Assembly: GCA_964530225.1 (NCBI GenBank)
Contig: CAZHBA010000100.1
Coordinates: 1 to 42,208, forward strand
Length of the DNA: 42,208 nucleotides
From: CAZHBA01 sp964530225
Lineage (GTDB): Bacteria > Pseudomonadota > Alphaproteobacteria > UBA6615
Reading direction: 5' to 3'
Part shown: one piece after another, positions 16,743-24,995 of the stretch
How positions within the stretch are numbered: the first letter of the stretch is position 1
How the letters are laid out: every line of letters begins with the position of its first letter
The notes under the pieces: model-generated
The model's input: the letters and a program-made list of their open reading frames with translations, nothing else
Databases searched by the model: none
Told to the model about the DNA's origin: nothing
Made by a program: the position numbers and the translations under genes

Positions 16743-18047
16743 CTACGAATGGAACCTGTCTTCCAGCCCGGTCCAACACTGGTAGTAGTCGGTCTGAAGC
16801 TGTGGGCACTGAAGCGCAAATACGGTTGGCCGCACAGCGAACTTGGTCTCGAACATGAAGGCCATGGTATCGCTAAGATTCTGCGGAACCAGTTCGGCCT
16901 CAGATGCTACATTGAAGGTGTCGGCGTCGGGACCATGGCCGGCCATGCAATTGTGCAGGCTGGCGCCGCCGGGCACGAAGCCTTGGGCCTTGGCATCATA
17001 GACGCCGGTGATCAGGCCCATGAACTCGCTCATATAGTTGCGGTGGAACCAAGGCGGCCGGAAAGTGTTTTCGGCAACCAACCAGCGTGGCGGGAAAATA
17101 ACAAAGTCGATATTGGCCGTGCCTGTCTGGCCCGATGGCGAGGTCAGCACGGTGAAGATCGAGGGATCAGCATGATCGTAACTCACCGTGTTGATGACCA
17201 TGAAGTTGGCTAAATCGTATTTATAGGGCACGTAATTGCCGTGCCAGGCGACGACGTCGAGGGGCGAGCGGTCGAGCTCGGTCGCCCACAGGTTACCCTG
17301 AAACTTGAACACCAACTCGAAAGCGCCGCTGCGATCTTCGAAGGCGGCGACCGGGGTCAAAAAGTCGCGCGGGGCGGCCAAGCCGTTAGCGCCGATGGGG
17401 CCGAGTTCGGGCAGGCGCAGCAACTCACCGTAATTTTCGCAAACATAGCCGTGCGATGGCCCGTCCGGTAGGTCGACTCGGAATTTGATGCCCCGCGGCA
17501 CCACCGCAATTTCCCCGGGGGCCACTGCGAGGACACCCAGTTCGGTATGCAGTACCAGCCGGCCTTGTTGTGGTACCAGCAGCATTTCGCCATCGCTGTT
17601 TTGCAGGAAGCGGTCTGCCATCGACTGGTTGGCGGTATACAGGTGGATTGCGACGCCGGAGTGTCCGCCCACATCACCGTTACCGCCCATGGTGATCAGC
17701 CCACCGATAAAGTCGGTCGGTGCATCAGGCACCGGTAGTGGGTCCCAGCGCAGTTGATTTGGCGGCGGCGGCACCTCATCAAAAGGTGCGGTGCACAGTA
17801 ACCCGCTGGTGGTCTGCCGGTACGGTGGATGCTTGGCCGATGGCCGGATGCGGTAGCACCAGGTGCTTTTGTTATCCGCCCGTGGTGCCGTGAAGGCGGT
17901 ACCGTTGATGCCTTCGGCATAAAGTCCGTGCGCGACCTTTTGTGGCGAGTTCTGACCGCGGGGCAGGGTGTTGGGTAGCGCCTCGCTGGCGAACCTGTTG
18001 CCGAATCCCGACAGGTACGCATGCTCGGTAGTGGTGACGGTATCCAT
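16743..18047 (-). CDS. hmgA: Homogentisate 1,2-dioxygenase
   Basis: HmgA opens the aromatic ring of homogentisate to maleylacetoacetate in tyrosine and phenylalanine breakdown. The 434-residue protein is full length. The iron ligands are H335, E341 (PPWFHRNYMSEFMG) and H371 (NCMAGHGPD), at the same numbers as in the human enzyme. N-terminal YLSGFGNRFASEALPNTLP is typical. The start has GGGAG six bases upstream. No maleylacetoacetate isomerase or fumarylacetoacetase is next to it, so the rest of the pathway must be encoded elsewhere. A palindrome in its promoter suggests repression by a dimeric regulator. Confidence 0.97.
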   Translation of the reverse strand: MDTVTTTEHAYLSGFGNRFASEALPNTLPRGQNSPQKVAHGLYAEGINGTAFTAPRADNKSTWCYRIRPSAKHPPYRQTTSGLLCTAPFDEVPPPPNQLRWDPLPVPDAPTDFIGGLITMGGNGDVGGHSGVAIHLYTANQSMADRFLQNSDGEMLLVPQQGRLVLHTELGVLAVAPGEIAVVPRGIKFRVDLPDGPSHGYVCENYGELLRLPELGPIGANGLAAPRDFLTPVAAFEDRSGAFELVFKFQGNLWATELDRSPLDVVAWHGNYVPYKYDLANFMVINTVSYDHADPSIFTVLTSPSGQTGTANIDFVIFPPRWLVAENTFRPPWFHRNYMSEFMGLITGVYDAKAQGFVPGGASLHNCMAGHGPDADTFNVASEAELVPQNLSDTMAFMFETKFAVRPTVFALQCPQLQTDYYQCWTGLEDRFHS

Positions 18048-18079
18048 TTTACTCCCGTTGGGAATTTAGGCGTGTGCCG

Positions 18080-18108
18080 GTAATAGTTTCATTTGAAACT
18101 AATAACAA
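18080..18108 (-). promoter_or_regulatory. hmgA promoter with an operator-like palindrome in the -35/-10 spacer
   Basis: On the minus strand TTGTTA (-35-like, 18103-18108) and TATTAC (-10-like, 18080-18085) are separated by exactly 17 bp. The spacer holds the perfect palindrome AGTTTCA-TT-TGAAACT (18085-18100). The -10 box is about 33 bp upstream of the hmgA ATG. A repressor bound there would block RNA polymerase. Dimeric MarR-type regulators commonly use sites of this size, but the regulator gene is not in this window. Confidence 0.6.
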
Positions 18109-18159
18109 ACAGGAATATATATGGCAAACGTAAAGATCGTTTGCGATTGGCTTCGCTCT

Positions 18160-18226
18160 GGCCCACTCCCCCACCCGGCCTCCCCAAGATTACGATCCTG
18201 TGGGTGGCCGGGTGGGGGAGCGGGCC
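18160..18226. repeat. Long GC-rich inverted repeat between hmgA and the SDR gene
   Basis: Two 21-bp arms (18160-18180 and 18206-18226) pair with a single mismatch around a 25-bp loop. The arms contain CTCCCCCACCCGGCC and GGCCGGGTGGGGGAG. The right arm is followed by GAAGCG, as is a similar palindrome at 35483-35530, so both probably belong to one dispersed intergenic repeat family. There is no U-tract for termination. Confidence 0.8.
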
Positions 18227-18247
18227 GAAGCGGTTCCACGTAAAAGA

Positions 18248-19000
18248 TTAGGGGACCGTATAGCCGCCGTCGATCAACAGATCGCTGCCGGTCATAAACG
18301 AGGCATCGTCACTGGCCAGGAACACTGCACCGGCGGCGACCTCGTCGGGTTCACCCAGGCGGTCGAGCAGTGTGTTCGAAGTCGCTTGTGCCGCCTCCGA
18401 TGATGGGAAGTTGGCCAAGTAACGGCCGGTTCCCACCGGTCCTGGCGATAGGCTGTTGACGCGAATGTTCTGCACGGCATGGTCCAGCGCCATGGCTCGG
18501 GCGAGGTTAATCAACGCCGCTTTCTGGGCGCAATACCACGGTCGGCCAGGCCGCGCCGTACGGCCGAGTTGTGAGGCAATATGGATGATGTTGCCACCGC
18601 CACGCTCGGCCATCGCTGGAATGGCGTGCTTTGACATCAGGAAGGCGCTGTTCAGATTAACGTCCATGGTGCGCCGCCAGTCGTCAAGGGATATCTCGGT
18701 CAACGGTGCATACGGAATGTCGTACACCGCGTTATTGACTAGGATATCAAGCCCACCAAATGCTTCGCACGCGGTTAGCACCGCCGTTTCCGCAGTCGCC
18801 TCTTCGGCCACGTCGGCGGCAAGTGCGAATGCCCGCGCGCCACTATCGGTGAGCCCGGTGGCGGTTACTTCGACTGTCTCGGCGTTGATATCGACACAGA
18901 CGACCGCCGCGCCTTCCTGGGCAAAGCGGTGGCAGATGGCGCTGCCGATGCCGCCACCGGCCCCGCTGACAATCGCAACCCTTCCTTCCAGTCTATTCAT
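18248..19000 (-). CDS. SDR family NAD(P)-dependent oxidoreductase
   Basis: A 250-residue classical short-chain dehydrogenase. Cofactor motif SGAGGGIG at the N-terminus, NNAV in place of NNAG, catalytic Ser in IIHIASQLGR and the Y-x-x-x-K pair in WYCAQKAAL. The C-terminus SFMTGSDLLIDGGYTVP is typical. The acidic residue after strand two (CVDIN) favours NAD over NADP. The start ATG 19000 has GGGAGA six bases upstream; the longer frame is not needed. Substrate unknown. It is a single gene, with hmgA on the same strand behind the long palindrome. Confidence 0.93.
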   Translation of the reverse strand: MNRLEGRVAIVSGAGGGIGSAICHRFAQEGAAVVCVDINAETVEVTATGLTDSGARAFALAADVAEEATAETAVLTACEAFGGLDILVNNAVYDIPYAPLTEISLDDWRRTMDVNLNSAFLMSKHAIPAMAERGGGNIIHIASQLGRTARPGRPWYCAQKAALINLARAMALDHAVQNIRVNSLSPGPVGTGRYLANFPSSEAAQATSNTLLDRLGEPDEVAAGAVFLASDDASFMTGSDLLIDGGYTVP

Positions 19001-19412
19001 CTGCCGTCTCCCATCGGTGTGTGTGGCTCCGCAATCCCTTACCAGGGGCACTTCTCAGGCGATCTTACGGTATTGATAGAAAATTTGTAACTAATTGTAA
19101 TTAAAAGAAATTCTATCGAATTTCCATTCGAAGTATGTTCTCTTTTGTGACTAGCCGGCTTCTCCCCTGGCCGGTGAATATGCGGACCGAGAGGAACGAT
19201 CTCCCCCCTGTATTGCCGCTATTTTCCTTTTAGTTCTCTTCTCCATGGCTGGTTGGCCGGGCTCCTTTTAACGCGAAGGGTCCCGCCGCTTTCCGAGCTG
19301 GTTTCGCCTGTTGTAGGCCGATAGAATCGGCCAAACAATTCGATTGTCCCATCATACGAAATTCTTTCGTAATGGGGATCAGGTTTTAGAAATCGTGCTA
19401 CACTTCCAAGAC
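19001..19412. other. 412-bp divergent intergenic region
   Basis: The stretch is AT-rich around 19070-19140, as expected for divergent promoters of the SDR gene and the DUF2786-like gene. I see no RNA gene, no convincing operator and no coding frame with a start site. Confidence 0.5.
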
Positions 19413-19970
19413 ATGACTCACAAGGATACCTACACCGCGGATGTGAATGTGGAAACACGCCCGTTCGACGAGTCCGAACGGACACGATTTCATAATTTGC
19501 TGAAGCTGGCCGCCGAGAGTCCCTTTAAGGGCGAGCGTTCGGCCGCCCTAGCCGCAGCCGACCGGTTGGTCAAGCGCCATGGCATGACCCTTGAAGAGGC
19601 TGCCAGCGGTGGGCTGGCGCCGGAACTTCCCAAGAAAAAGTCTGAGTCGCATTCAGGGCCGCATCAAATGCGGGCCCGCGATGTCGGTCGCGCTGTACAC
19701 ATGATGGGTAACTGGGTCGCCAACGACAAGGCGCGACGCGACATGGCCATGGCGGAGGCCCTCGAGCGCGGCCTAGATAGCGATCAGTACAAGCGGAGGG
19801 GCGTTCAGGCACCCCGGCGCAGCCCATCGAAGCGCAACCCCCACAGCCACGCCCAGATATTGCTGAAAGAGACCAGCCTGCCGATGATGGAAATCTGCTC
19901 GCTGACTGGCCTCGATATCTACGAAGTCGTCGGTATGAAGCTGAAAATGCGTGCGCCGAAATCGGCCTGA
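19413..19970 (+). CDS. DUF2786-like protein with C-terminal helix-turn-helix-like segment
   Basis: A 185-residue protein from ATG 19413 (MTHKDTYTADVNVETRP). Residues about 22-62 (NLLKLAAESPFKGERSAALA, ADRLVKRHGMTLEEA) resemble the DUF2786 repeat: a short helix, a cluster of small residues and a closing helix. The C-terminal HAQILLKETSLPMMEICSLT and GLDIYEVVGMKLKMR could form a helix-turn-helix. The middle is basic and polar. This suggests nucleic-acid or regulatory work, but no function is established. The ribosome site is weak, so the start is uncertain by about 20 codons. Confidence 0.65.
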   Translation: MTHKDTYTADVNVETRPFDESERTRFHNLLKLAAESPFKGERSAALAAADRLVKRHGMTLEEAASGGLAPELPKKKSESHSGPHQMRARDVGRAVHMMGNWVANDKARRDMAMAEALERGLDSDQYKRRGVQAPRRSPSKRNPHSHAQILLKETSLPMMEICSLTGLDIYEVVGMKLKMRAPKSA

Positions 19971-20095
19971 TCGCCATCTTACCTTTGACTGTGCTCTTGA
20001 TCGCAGGGCCCTTAAACTGACACCATAGTGCCCAATCCAGAAGTCGAATCGTCGGCAAAAAAGACCGACTGCGCTGGCGAACAGGGGAAGGCGAT

Positions 20096-20890
20096 ATGCA
20101 GTACGACTCTTACAACGCCATTACGGCCAAGCGCTGCGAGCGGATTCTGACGCTGACCATGAACCGGCCCGAGCAGCTCAACGCCATCGACGAAGAGCTG
20201 CACGAGGAGCTGTCGCGCATTTTTTACGACGTTGCTGCGGACAGAGAGACCGACGTCGTGGTCTTTACCGGCGCTGGCAATGCCTTTTGTGCGGGTGGAG
20301 ATCTCGATTGGATCGACCGTATGCATGGTGACCCCAATGCCTTTGCTCGCACCGTGTGGGAAGGCAAGCGAGTGCTCAACAGCCTGCTCGATATGGAACA
20401 GCCGGTGATCGCGCGCCTGCCTGGCCACGCCATCGGTCTGGGCTGCACCCTGGCGCTGTTTAGCGACATCATCTATGCCGTTAATACGGCCAAAATCGGC
20501 GATCCCCATGTTTCGGTCGGACTAGTCGCCGGCGACGGTGGCGCGGTGGTGTGGCCGCAACTAATCGGCTATCCGCGTGCCAAGGAATATCTGCTGACCG
20601 GCGACCTAATGCCGGCGACCCACGCGGCGAAGATCGGCCTGATCAATTACGCTCTGCCCGCCGATCAACTCGATGATGCGGTCTACGGTATGGCCGAGCG
20701 GCTCGCCGGTGGTGCCATAAACGCTATCAAATGGACCAAGGCGGCGGTCAATCTAGGTCTCAAACAGGTCGCCAACGCGGTGCTCGACGCCGCTTTTAAT
20801 TTCGAGGCGATGTCCCAGGCGACCGAGGATCACAAAATCGCTACCCAGGCATTCCTCAACAAAGAAACGCCAAAGTTCACCGGCCGTTAA
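20096..20890 (+). CDS. Enoyl-CoA hydratase/isomerase family protein
   Basis: A 264-residue crotonase-fold enzyme acting on acyl-CoA thioesters. The oxyanion-hole strands are AFCAGGDLDWI and GHAIGLGCTLALFSDI. The second acidic position of hydratases is Asp in GLVAGDGGAVVWPQLIG, a feature of a subgroup of family members, so the exact reaction (hydration, isomerisation or thioester hydrolysis) is open. GGGGAAGG lies six bases before the start. The acyl-CoA synthetase begins 13 nt downstream, so the two form an operon. Confidence 0.93.
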   Translation: MQYDSYNAITAKRCERILTLTMNRPEQLNAIDEELHEELSRIFYDVAADRETDVVVFTGAGNAFCAGGDLDWIDRMHGDPNAFARTVWEGKRVLNSLLDMEQPVIARLPGHAIGLGCTLALFSDIIYAVNTAKIGDPHVSVGLVAGDGGAVVWPQLIGYPRAKEYLLTGDLMPATHAAKIGLINYALPADQLDDAVYGMAERLAGGAINAIKWTKAAVNLGLKQVANAVLDAAFNFEAMSQATEDHKIATQAFLNKETPKFTGR

Positions 20891-20903
20891 AGGGGTTACA
20901 GTA

Positions 20904-22538
20904 GTGCGTGACGATGTCAGTGGCTGGCAAACGCGGCTTACCGATGCCGTTATCGCTGAAAATACGGCGAGCGGTGTCTGGCGTAACAAGACCCTGGCCG
21001 GTCTGCTCGATGACCAGTTAGCGCGCGATCCCGATCAGATCCTGATCATTCAGGGAGACGTCCAGCTCAGCGCGCGTGACATCGATGCCCAAGCGCGGGC
21101 GCTTGCCGCCGCCCTGCAACAGCGCGGCTTAGTTGCTGGCGACGTCATCAGCTTTCAACTGCCCAATTGGCCCGAAGCGGTGGTGGTCGATATGGCGGCG
21201 GCCATGCTGGGGCTGGTCTCGAACCCGATTATTCCCATCTACCGCGATGCTGAAGTGGCTTACATATTAAAGGATGCCGGCACCAAGGCGTTTTTCATTC
21301 CCACCGAGTTTCGCAATTTTGATTATGTGGCGATGGTCGAGCGCCAGTGTGGCGAACTGCCCGTTCTGGCCCACGTCATCACCGTGCGCGGTACTGCGCC
21401 CGGTTGTGACAGGTTCGATGTTCTACTGACCGAGGGCGAGGGTGTGGCGTTCGAGCGGCCTGCTGTCGACCCCAACGCAGTCAAATTAATCATGTACACC
21501 TCGGGCACCACGGGCCGGCCTAAGGGGGTGCTGCATAGCCACAACACCATCGACACCGAGAACCAGGCGATCAGCAAATTTCTCGGCCTTGACGGCCGTG
21601 ACGTCATTTTGATGCCGTCGCCGGTCACCCATATTACCGGCTACCTCTATGGCATCCAGCTGCCATTCGTACTTGGCGCGCCGGCGGTGTTGATGGAAAT
21701 GTGGAACGCCGAACAGGCTGCCGAATTGATCGACCGCCACGGCGTCACCTTCACCATCGCGGCGACCGTGTTTCTGCAGGAACTGACCGAATTCGCCCGT
21801 GCTCATGACCGGTCCTTGCCCAGCCTGCGCTATTTCCCCTGCGGTGGTGCACCGGTACCACCGGAGATTATCTACAACGCGCACAAATTTTTTGAGCGTT
21901 GCGTTTGCGCGCGCTGTTACGGCTCGACCGAGGCGCCGACGGTTACCCTCGGGGTCAATAGCCGCGACCAGGAAGGTTTCGGTGCGGCCACCGAGGGATT
22001 GGTGGTTGGTCACGAGATCAAGCTGGTCGATAAGACGAGCGCAGAGGTGCCGGTTGGCGTCGAAGGCGAGATCGTTAGCCGTGGGCCGGAAATGTGCCTC
22101 GGCTATGCCGATCCCGCCCACAACGAGGCCTTCGACGGCGAGGGCTATTTTCACACTGGCGATCTGGCGGTGATGACCGAAGATGATTGTCTGGTGATCA
22201 CCGGGCGGTCGAAGGATTTGATCATCCGCGGTGGCGAAAACTTGAGCCCGCGCGAGGTGGAGGATGAGCTGCACGAGCACCCGGCGGTCTACGAGGTTGC
22301 CGTGGTCGCCATGCCCCATAACCGTTTGGGCGAGACCGGCTGCGCCTATGTGGTGCTGGAACAGGGCGCGTCGCTGAGCTTTAACGAGATGGTGGTAGCG
22401 CTCAACAAAACCGGCATGGCCAAGCAGAAACATCCCGAGCGGCTGGAAATTATCGATAAATTTCCGCGCACGCCGGCGGGTAAAATTCGTAAAAACGTGC
22501 TGCGCGACCGCATTGCCGAGAAAATGGCGGCGGAATGA
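20904..22538 (+). CDS. Acyl-CoA synthetase (AMP-forming, class I adenylate-forming)
   Basis: A 544-residue enzyme that activates a carboxylic acid to acyl-AMP and then acyl-CoA. The phosphate loop is YTSGTTGRPKG (198-208). Further core motifs are YGSTEAPTVT, HTGDL, GRSKDLIIRGGENLSPREVE and the C-terminal PRTPAGKIRK, which holds the catalytic lysine. The start is GTG with AAGGGG upstream. Coupled to the enoyl-CoA hydratase gene, it likely feeds the same acyl-CoA pathway. Substrate cannot be fixed; medium-chain, aryl or cyclic acids are plausible. Confidence 0.95.
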   Translation: MRDDVSGWQTRLTDAVIAENTASGVWRNKTLAGLLDDQLARDPDQILIIQGDVQLSARDIDAQARALAAALQQRGLVAGDVISFQLPNWPEAVVVDMAAAMLGLVSNPIIPIYRDAEVAYILKDAGTKAFFIPTEFRNFDYVAMVERQCGELPVLAHVITVRGTAPGCDRFDVLLTEGEGVAFERPAVDPNAVKLIMYTSGTTGRPKGVLHSHNTIDTENQAISKFLGLDGRDVILMPSPVTHITGYLYGIQLPFVLGAPAVLMEMWNAEQAAELIDRHGVTFTIAATVFLQELTEFARAHDRSLPSLRYFPCGGAPVPPEIIYNAHKFFERCVCARCYGSTEAPTVTLGVNSRDQEGFGAATEGLVVGHEIKLVDKTSAEVPVGVEGEIVSRGPEMCLGYADPAHNEAFDGEGYFHTGDLAVMTEDDCLVITGRSKDLIIRGGENLSPREVEDELHEHPAVYEVAVVAMPHNRLGETGCAYVVLEQGASLSFNEMVVALNKTGMAKQKHPERLEIIDKFPRTPAGKIRKNVLRDRIAEKMAAE

Positions 22539-22551
22539 ACAAAATTCTTAT

Positions 22552-22612
22552 CCTGGGCTTGTCGAAAGATGAGCCCGCAAGGTCTCGCCCCTCGTCCTTC
22601 GACAAGCTCGGG
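22552..22612. repeat. Palindromic intergenic repeat with CTTCGACAAGCTC core
   Basis: Arms CCTGGGCTTGTCGAAAGATG (from 22552) and CGTCCTTCGACAAGCTCGGG (ending 22612) form an imperfect inverted repeat. The core TCCTTCGACAAGCTC is a familiar dispersed intergenic element of many alphaproteobacterial genomes. It separates the synthetase operon from the hydrolase gene. Confidence 0.75.
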
Positions 22613-22758
22613 ATGAGGGGTTTAGGGTGAGATATTTTGGGTTCGCGCTGTGAGCTGCGACCCATTCCCGGTTGACATGCCGCAATGGAGCGGACACGTT
22701 TCTCGGTAATAAGAAATATTGCTGAATACCAATCAGTACCGAATATCGGGAGAAAACC

Positions 22759-23700
22759 ATGGAACGCAAAGTCGAATTTAATAGCTGTGGCGATACTATC
22801 CGCGGTGTTTTGCATATTCCGGACGGCGCCAACGGGCCGGTGCCAACGATCATTCTGGCCGGCGGCTGGTGCTATGTTAAAGAAATTGTCATGCCCTATT
22901 ACGCCCAGGCGTTTTTGGACATCGGCGTGGCGTGCCTGCTGTTCGATTACCGTAATTTTGGCGAAAGCGGCGGCGAGCCACGCCAGCATATTGATCCGTG
23001 GGGTCAGATTGAGGATTACCGCAACGCGATCAGTTATGCGTGCACCCTCGACGAGGTTGACAACGACAAACTCGGCATCTGGGGTATTTCCTACAGCGGT
23101 GGCCATGTCATCATCACCACCTCGCTCGATCCGCGGGTCAAGTTCGCCATCTCGACAATACCCGTGGTCGACGGTTTTCCGACCATGCGGCGTTGCCATG
23201 GCGAACGTAAATTTGGTGCCCTCATGGCCCATCTCCTCGAGGACCGCGAACGCCGCGCGGCCGGTGAGCCGAGCGCGATGATGCCTATGTCGTCGACCGA
23301 TCCGGACAACGAGCTTAGCTCATGGCCGTTCCCCCATGTCTGCACCATCTTCAAAGATATCAAGCAGAACGAGGCGCCTAACCACGAGCACATCAACACC
23401 GTGGAATCGGTGGAGTTGCTGCTGGCTTATCAGGTCCCGCCCTACGCGGCGCGCATCCACGAAACACCGGTGATGATGGCGGTGGCGAAGGCTGACAACA
23501 TCACCTCGGCTGATCTCGAAATTGAAACCTTCAATGCGATCCCGTCGCCTAACAAGCATCTGGCGGTGGTAGAAGGCGTCGATCACATGAGCCTGTATTC
23601 GAACACCGAGCATCTCGGCAAGGTGTCAAGCGTACAGGCCGCGTGGCTGCAGAACCTCCTGGTCGGCGGTGCTGCGCAATTAGCCAAAGCGGCCGAGTAG
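22759..23700 (+). CDS. Alpha/beta hydrolase
   Basis: A 313-residue serine hydrolase of the alpha/beta fold. The nucleophile elbow is GISYSGG (S113), the acid is probably the Asp in VAKADNITSAD and the catalytic His is in EGVDHMSLY. The oxyanion region is ILAGGWCYVKE. No signal peptide is seen, so it should be cytoplasmic. GGGAGAAAACC precedes the start. It is followed by a strong terminator. Related proteins include peptidase S15/dienelactone-hydrolase-like enzymes; substrate unknown. Confidence 0.9.
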   Translation: MERKVEFNSCGDTIRGVLHIPDGANGPVPTIILAGGWCYVKEIVMPYYAQAFLDIGVACLLFDYRNFGESGGEPRQHIDPWGQIEDYRNAISYACTLDEVDNDKLGIWGISYSGGHVIITTSLDPRVKFAISTIPVVDGFPTMRRCHGERKFGALMAHLLEDRERRAAGEPSAMMPMSSTDPDNELSSWPFPHVCTIFKDIKQNEAPNHEHINTVESVELLLAYQVPPYAARIHETPVMMAVAKADNITSADLEIETFNAIPSPNKHLAVVEGVDHMSLYSNTEHLGKVSSVQAAWLQNLLVGGAAQLAKAAE

Positions 23701-23727
23701 CTGAGCCTAAAAAGACGCGTAATAATG

Positions 23728-23761
23728 CGGCGGCACCTCATCAGAGGTGCCGCCGTTTTTT
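23728..23761 (+). terminator. Rho-independent terminator after the alpha/beta hydrolase
   Basis: A perfect 12-bp stem (CGGCGGCACCTC / GAGGTGCCGCCG) with loop ATCA is followed by TTTTTT. It lies 28 nt after the hydrolase stop. Confidence 0.95.
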
Positions 23762-23969
23762 GTGCGCGGTTGGCGAAGGCTTGCGAGAGTCAGAAAATTA
23801 CCAAGTCACGTTTGCTTTACACACACAAACGGATAAGGGAGCGAGAGCGTCAGCATGCTAATAATTTTTGCTGGGGTGTAACGTGTACGGCCCTTTATGT
23901 CCTCATTTCGAGGGGTAAGATGCACAAATCTCTCCCAATAAATACAGAACGCATTCAGAGGATCACTCA

Positions 23970-24242
23970 ATGGCCTACCCGACAGCGATCACCATCAGCA
24001 GTATTTGGTCGATTCCCCGGAGCAGCTTGGGGTACCACCATGCCGAGTAGAATCTTGTATTATTGGCGATTCACATGTTTTCGTCGGTTAGTTTGTTGGG
24101 TGTGCTAATTTTCTCCAGTCACCAATTGCCAACGACAAAACTTATCCTAGTGGGTAGCCTTTTACTCATCGCGGTCGTTCAGTGTGCTTGGCTGAGCCTG
24201 GTCATTATCAGGCCTCTTTTCAACAACAAAGCGTGGTGCTAA
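23970..24242 (+). pseudogene. Possible small membrane protein, split by TAG
   Basis: ATG 23970 has AGAGGA seven bases upstream and opens a 90-codon frame (MAYPTAITISSIWSIPRSS) broken only by TAG at codon 27 (24048-24050). After it the frame encodes two hydrophobic segments (LVLLAIHMFSSVSLLGVLIF and LILVGSLLLIAVVQCAWLSL), ending FNNKAWC. I do not recognise a family. It could be chance, yet the ribosome site and two clean membrane segments favour a broken small membrane protein. The rest of 23762-24356 shows no gene. Confidence 0.35.
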
Positions 24243-24356
24243 CAAATCCTTTATCTCTCGCTGCAGTCGCCGAGAACTTCCATTTTATCTCTAATTGCCG
24301 GCGTTTGGATTAGCTAGCTTGTGCCCCCTATTCGCCGCCTCTCAGCACCACCGCCC

Positions 24357-24995
24357 TTACCCGACCATAAACACATCGTAGCGGGTGGTTTTGCCGGCGA
24401 TGCGGTGGGAGGGTAGGCGTATCCCCGCCATGGTGTCGGCCCGTAGAGGCCGCTTCAACACCACCCGCTTGCCGGCGGTAGCGAGGGCTACTTTCATGAG
24501 TTCGACGGCATCGTCGTCGGTGCCGACGATCTCGCGGATCAGGCGTAATTCGTTCTTCACCAGCGCGGAACTTTTCCGCGGCGGGTGCATAGGGTCAACC
24601 AGTACGACTTCCGGCGACAGGGTGGGCAGCAGGTCCTTGGCATCGCCCTGAAGCAGGGTCATGCGGTCGACCACGTCTGCCACTTCGCCACCGGCGTCTT
24701 TGGCACGCGCCAATCCTTCCGCCAAGAGCCTGTGCATCTCGGGCGAACGTTCGATCAGGGTCACTGCCGGGCCCAACGATGCCAGCAAAAACGCATCGCG
24801 GCCGAGGCCCGCCGTTGCGTCCACCACACTGGGGTTGTTGGCCCCCTTCATCCCAACGGCCTTGGGCAGCGCCTGGCCGCGGCCGCCGCCAAACCGAAAA
24901 CGATGCCGCACGGCTCCACCGACAAAATCACAGACTAGCGTGTCTGGCCCAGGTGAATTTTCTTTGCGCGGCATTGGGTCGGCAGCGTTTCTCAT
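24357..24995 (-). CDS. rsmJ: 16S rRNA (guanine-N2)-methyltransferase RsmJ-like
   Basis: A 212-residue class I SAM methyltransferase. RsmJ methylates G1516 of 16S rRNA in E. coli. Characteristic segments: VCDFVGGAVRHRFRFGGGRG, the SAM loop VVDATAGLGRDAFLLASLG, LVDPMHPPRKSSALVKNELR and KRVVLKRPL. The ATG at 24995 overlaps the hyuB stop as ATGA, so it is translated by coupling with hyuB. It lacks most of the roughly 50-residue N-terminal part seen in E. coli, but that region is outside the catalytic core. The pairing with a catabolic gene is unusual. Confidence 0.88.
   Translation of the reverse strand: MRNAADPMPRKENSPGPDTLVCDFVGGAVRHRFRFGGGRGQALPKAVGMKGANNPSVVDATAGLGRDAFLLASLGPAVTLIERSPEMHRLLAEGLARAKDAGGEVADVVDRMTLLQGDAKDLLPTLSPEVVLVDPMHPPRKSSALVKNELRLIREIVGTDDDAVELMKVALATAGKRVVLKRPLRADTMAGIRLPSHRIAGKTTRYDVFMVG

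Noticed and set aside
21486..22433. 315-codon minus-strand open frame opposite the acyl-CoA synthetase
   Set aside because: Shadow of a strongly supported gene; no motif recognised.
23725..24108. 127-codon plus-strand open frame starting in the terminator
   Set aside because: It begins inside the terminator hairpin and has no domain or membrane pattern. The overlapping frame from 23970 is more plausible.
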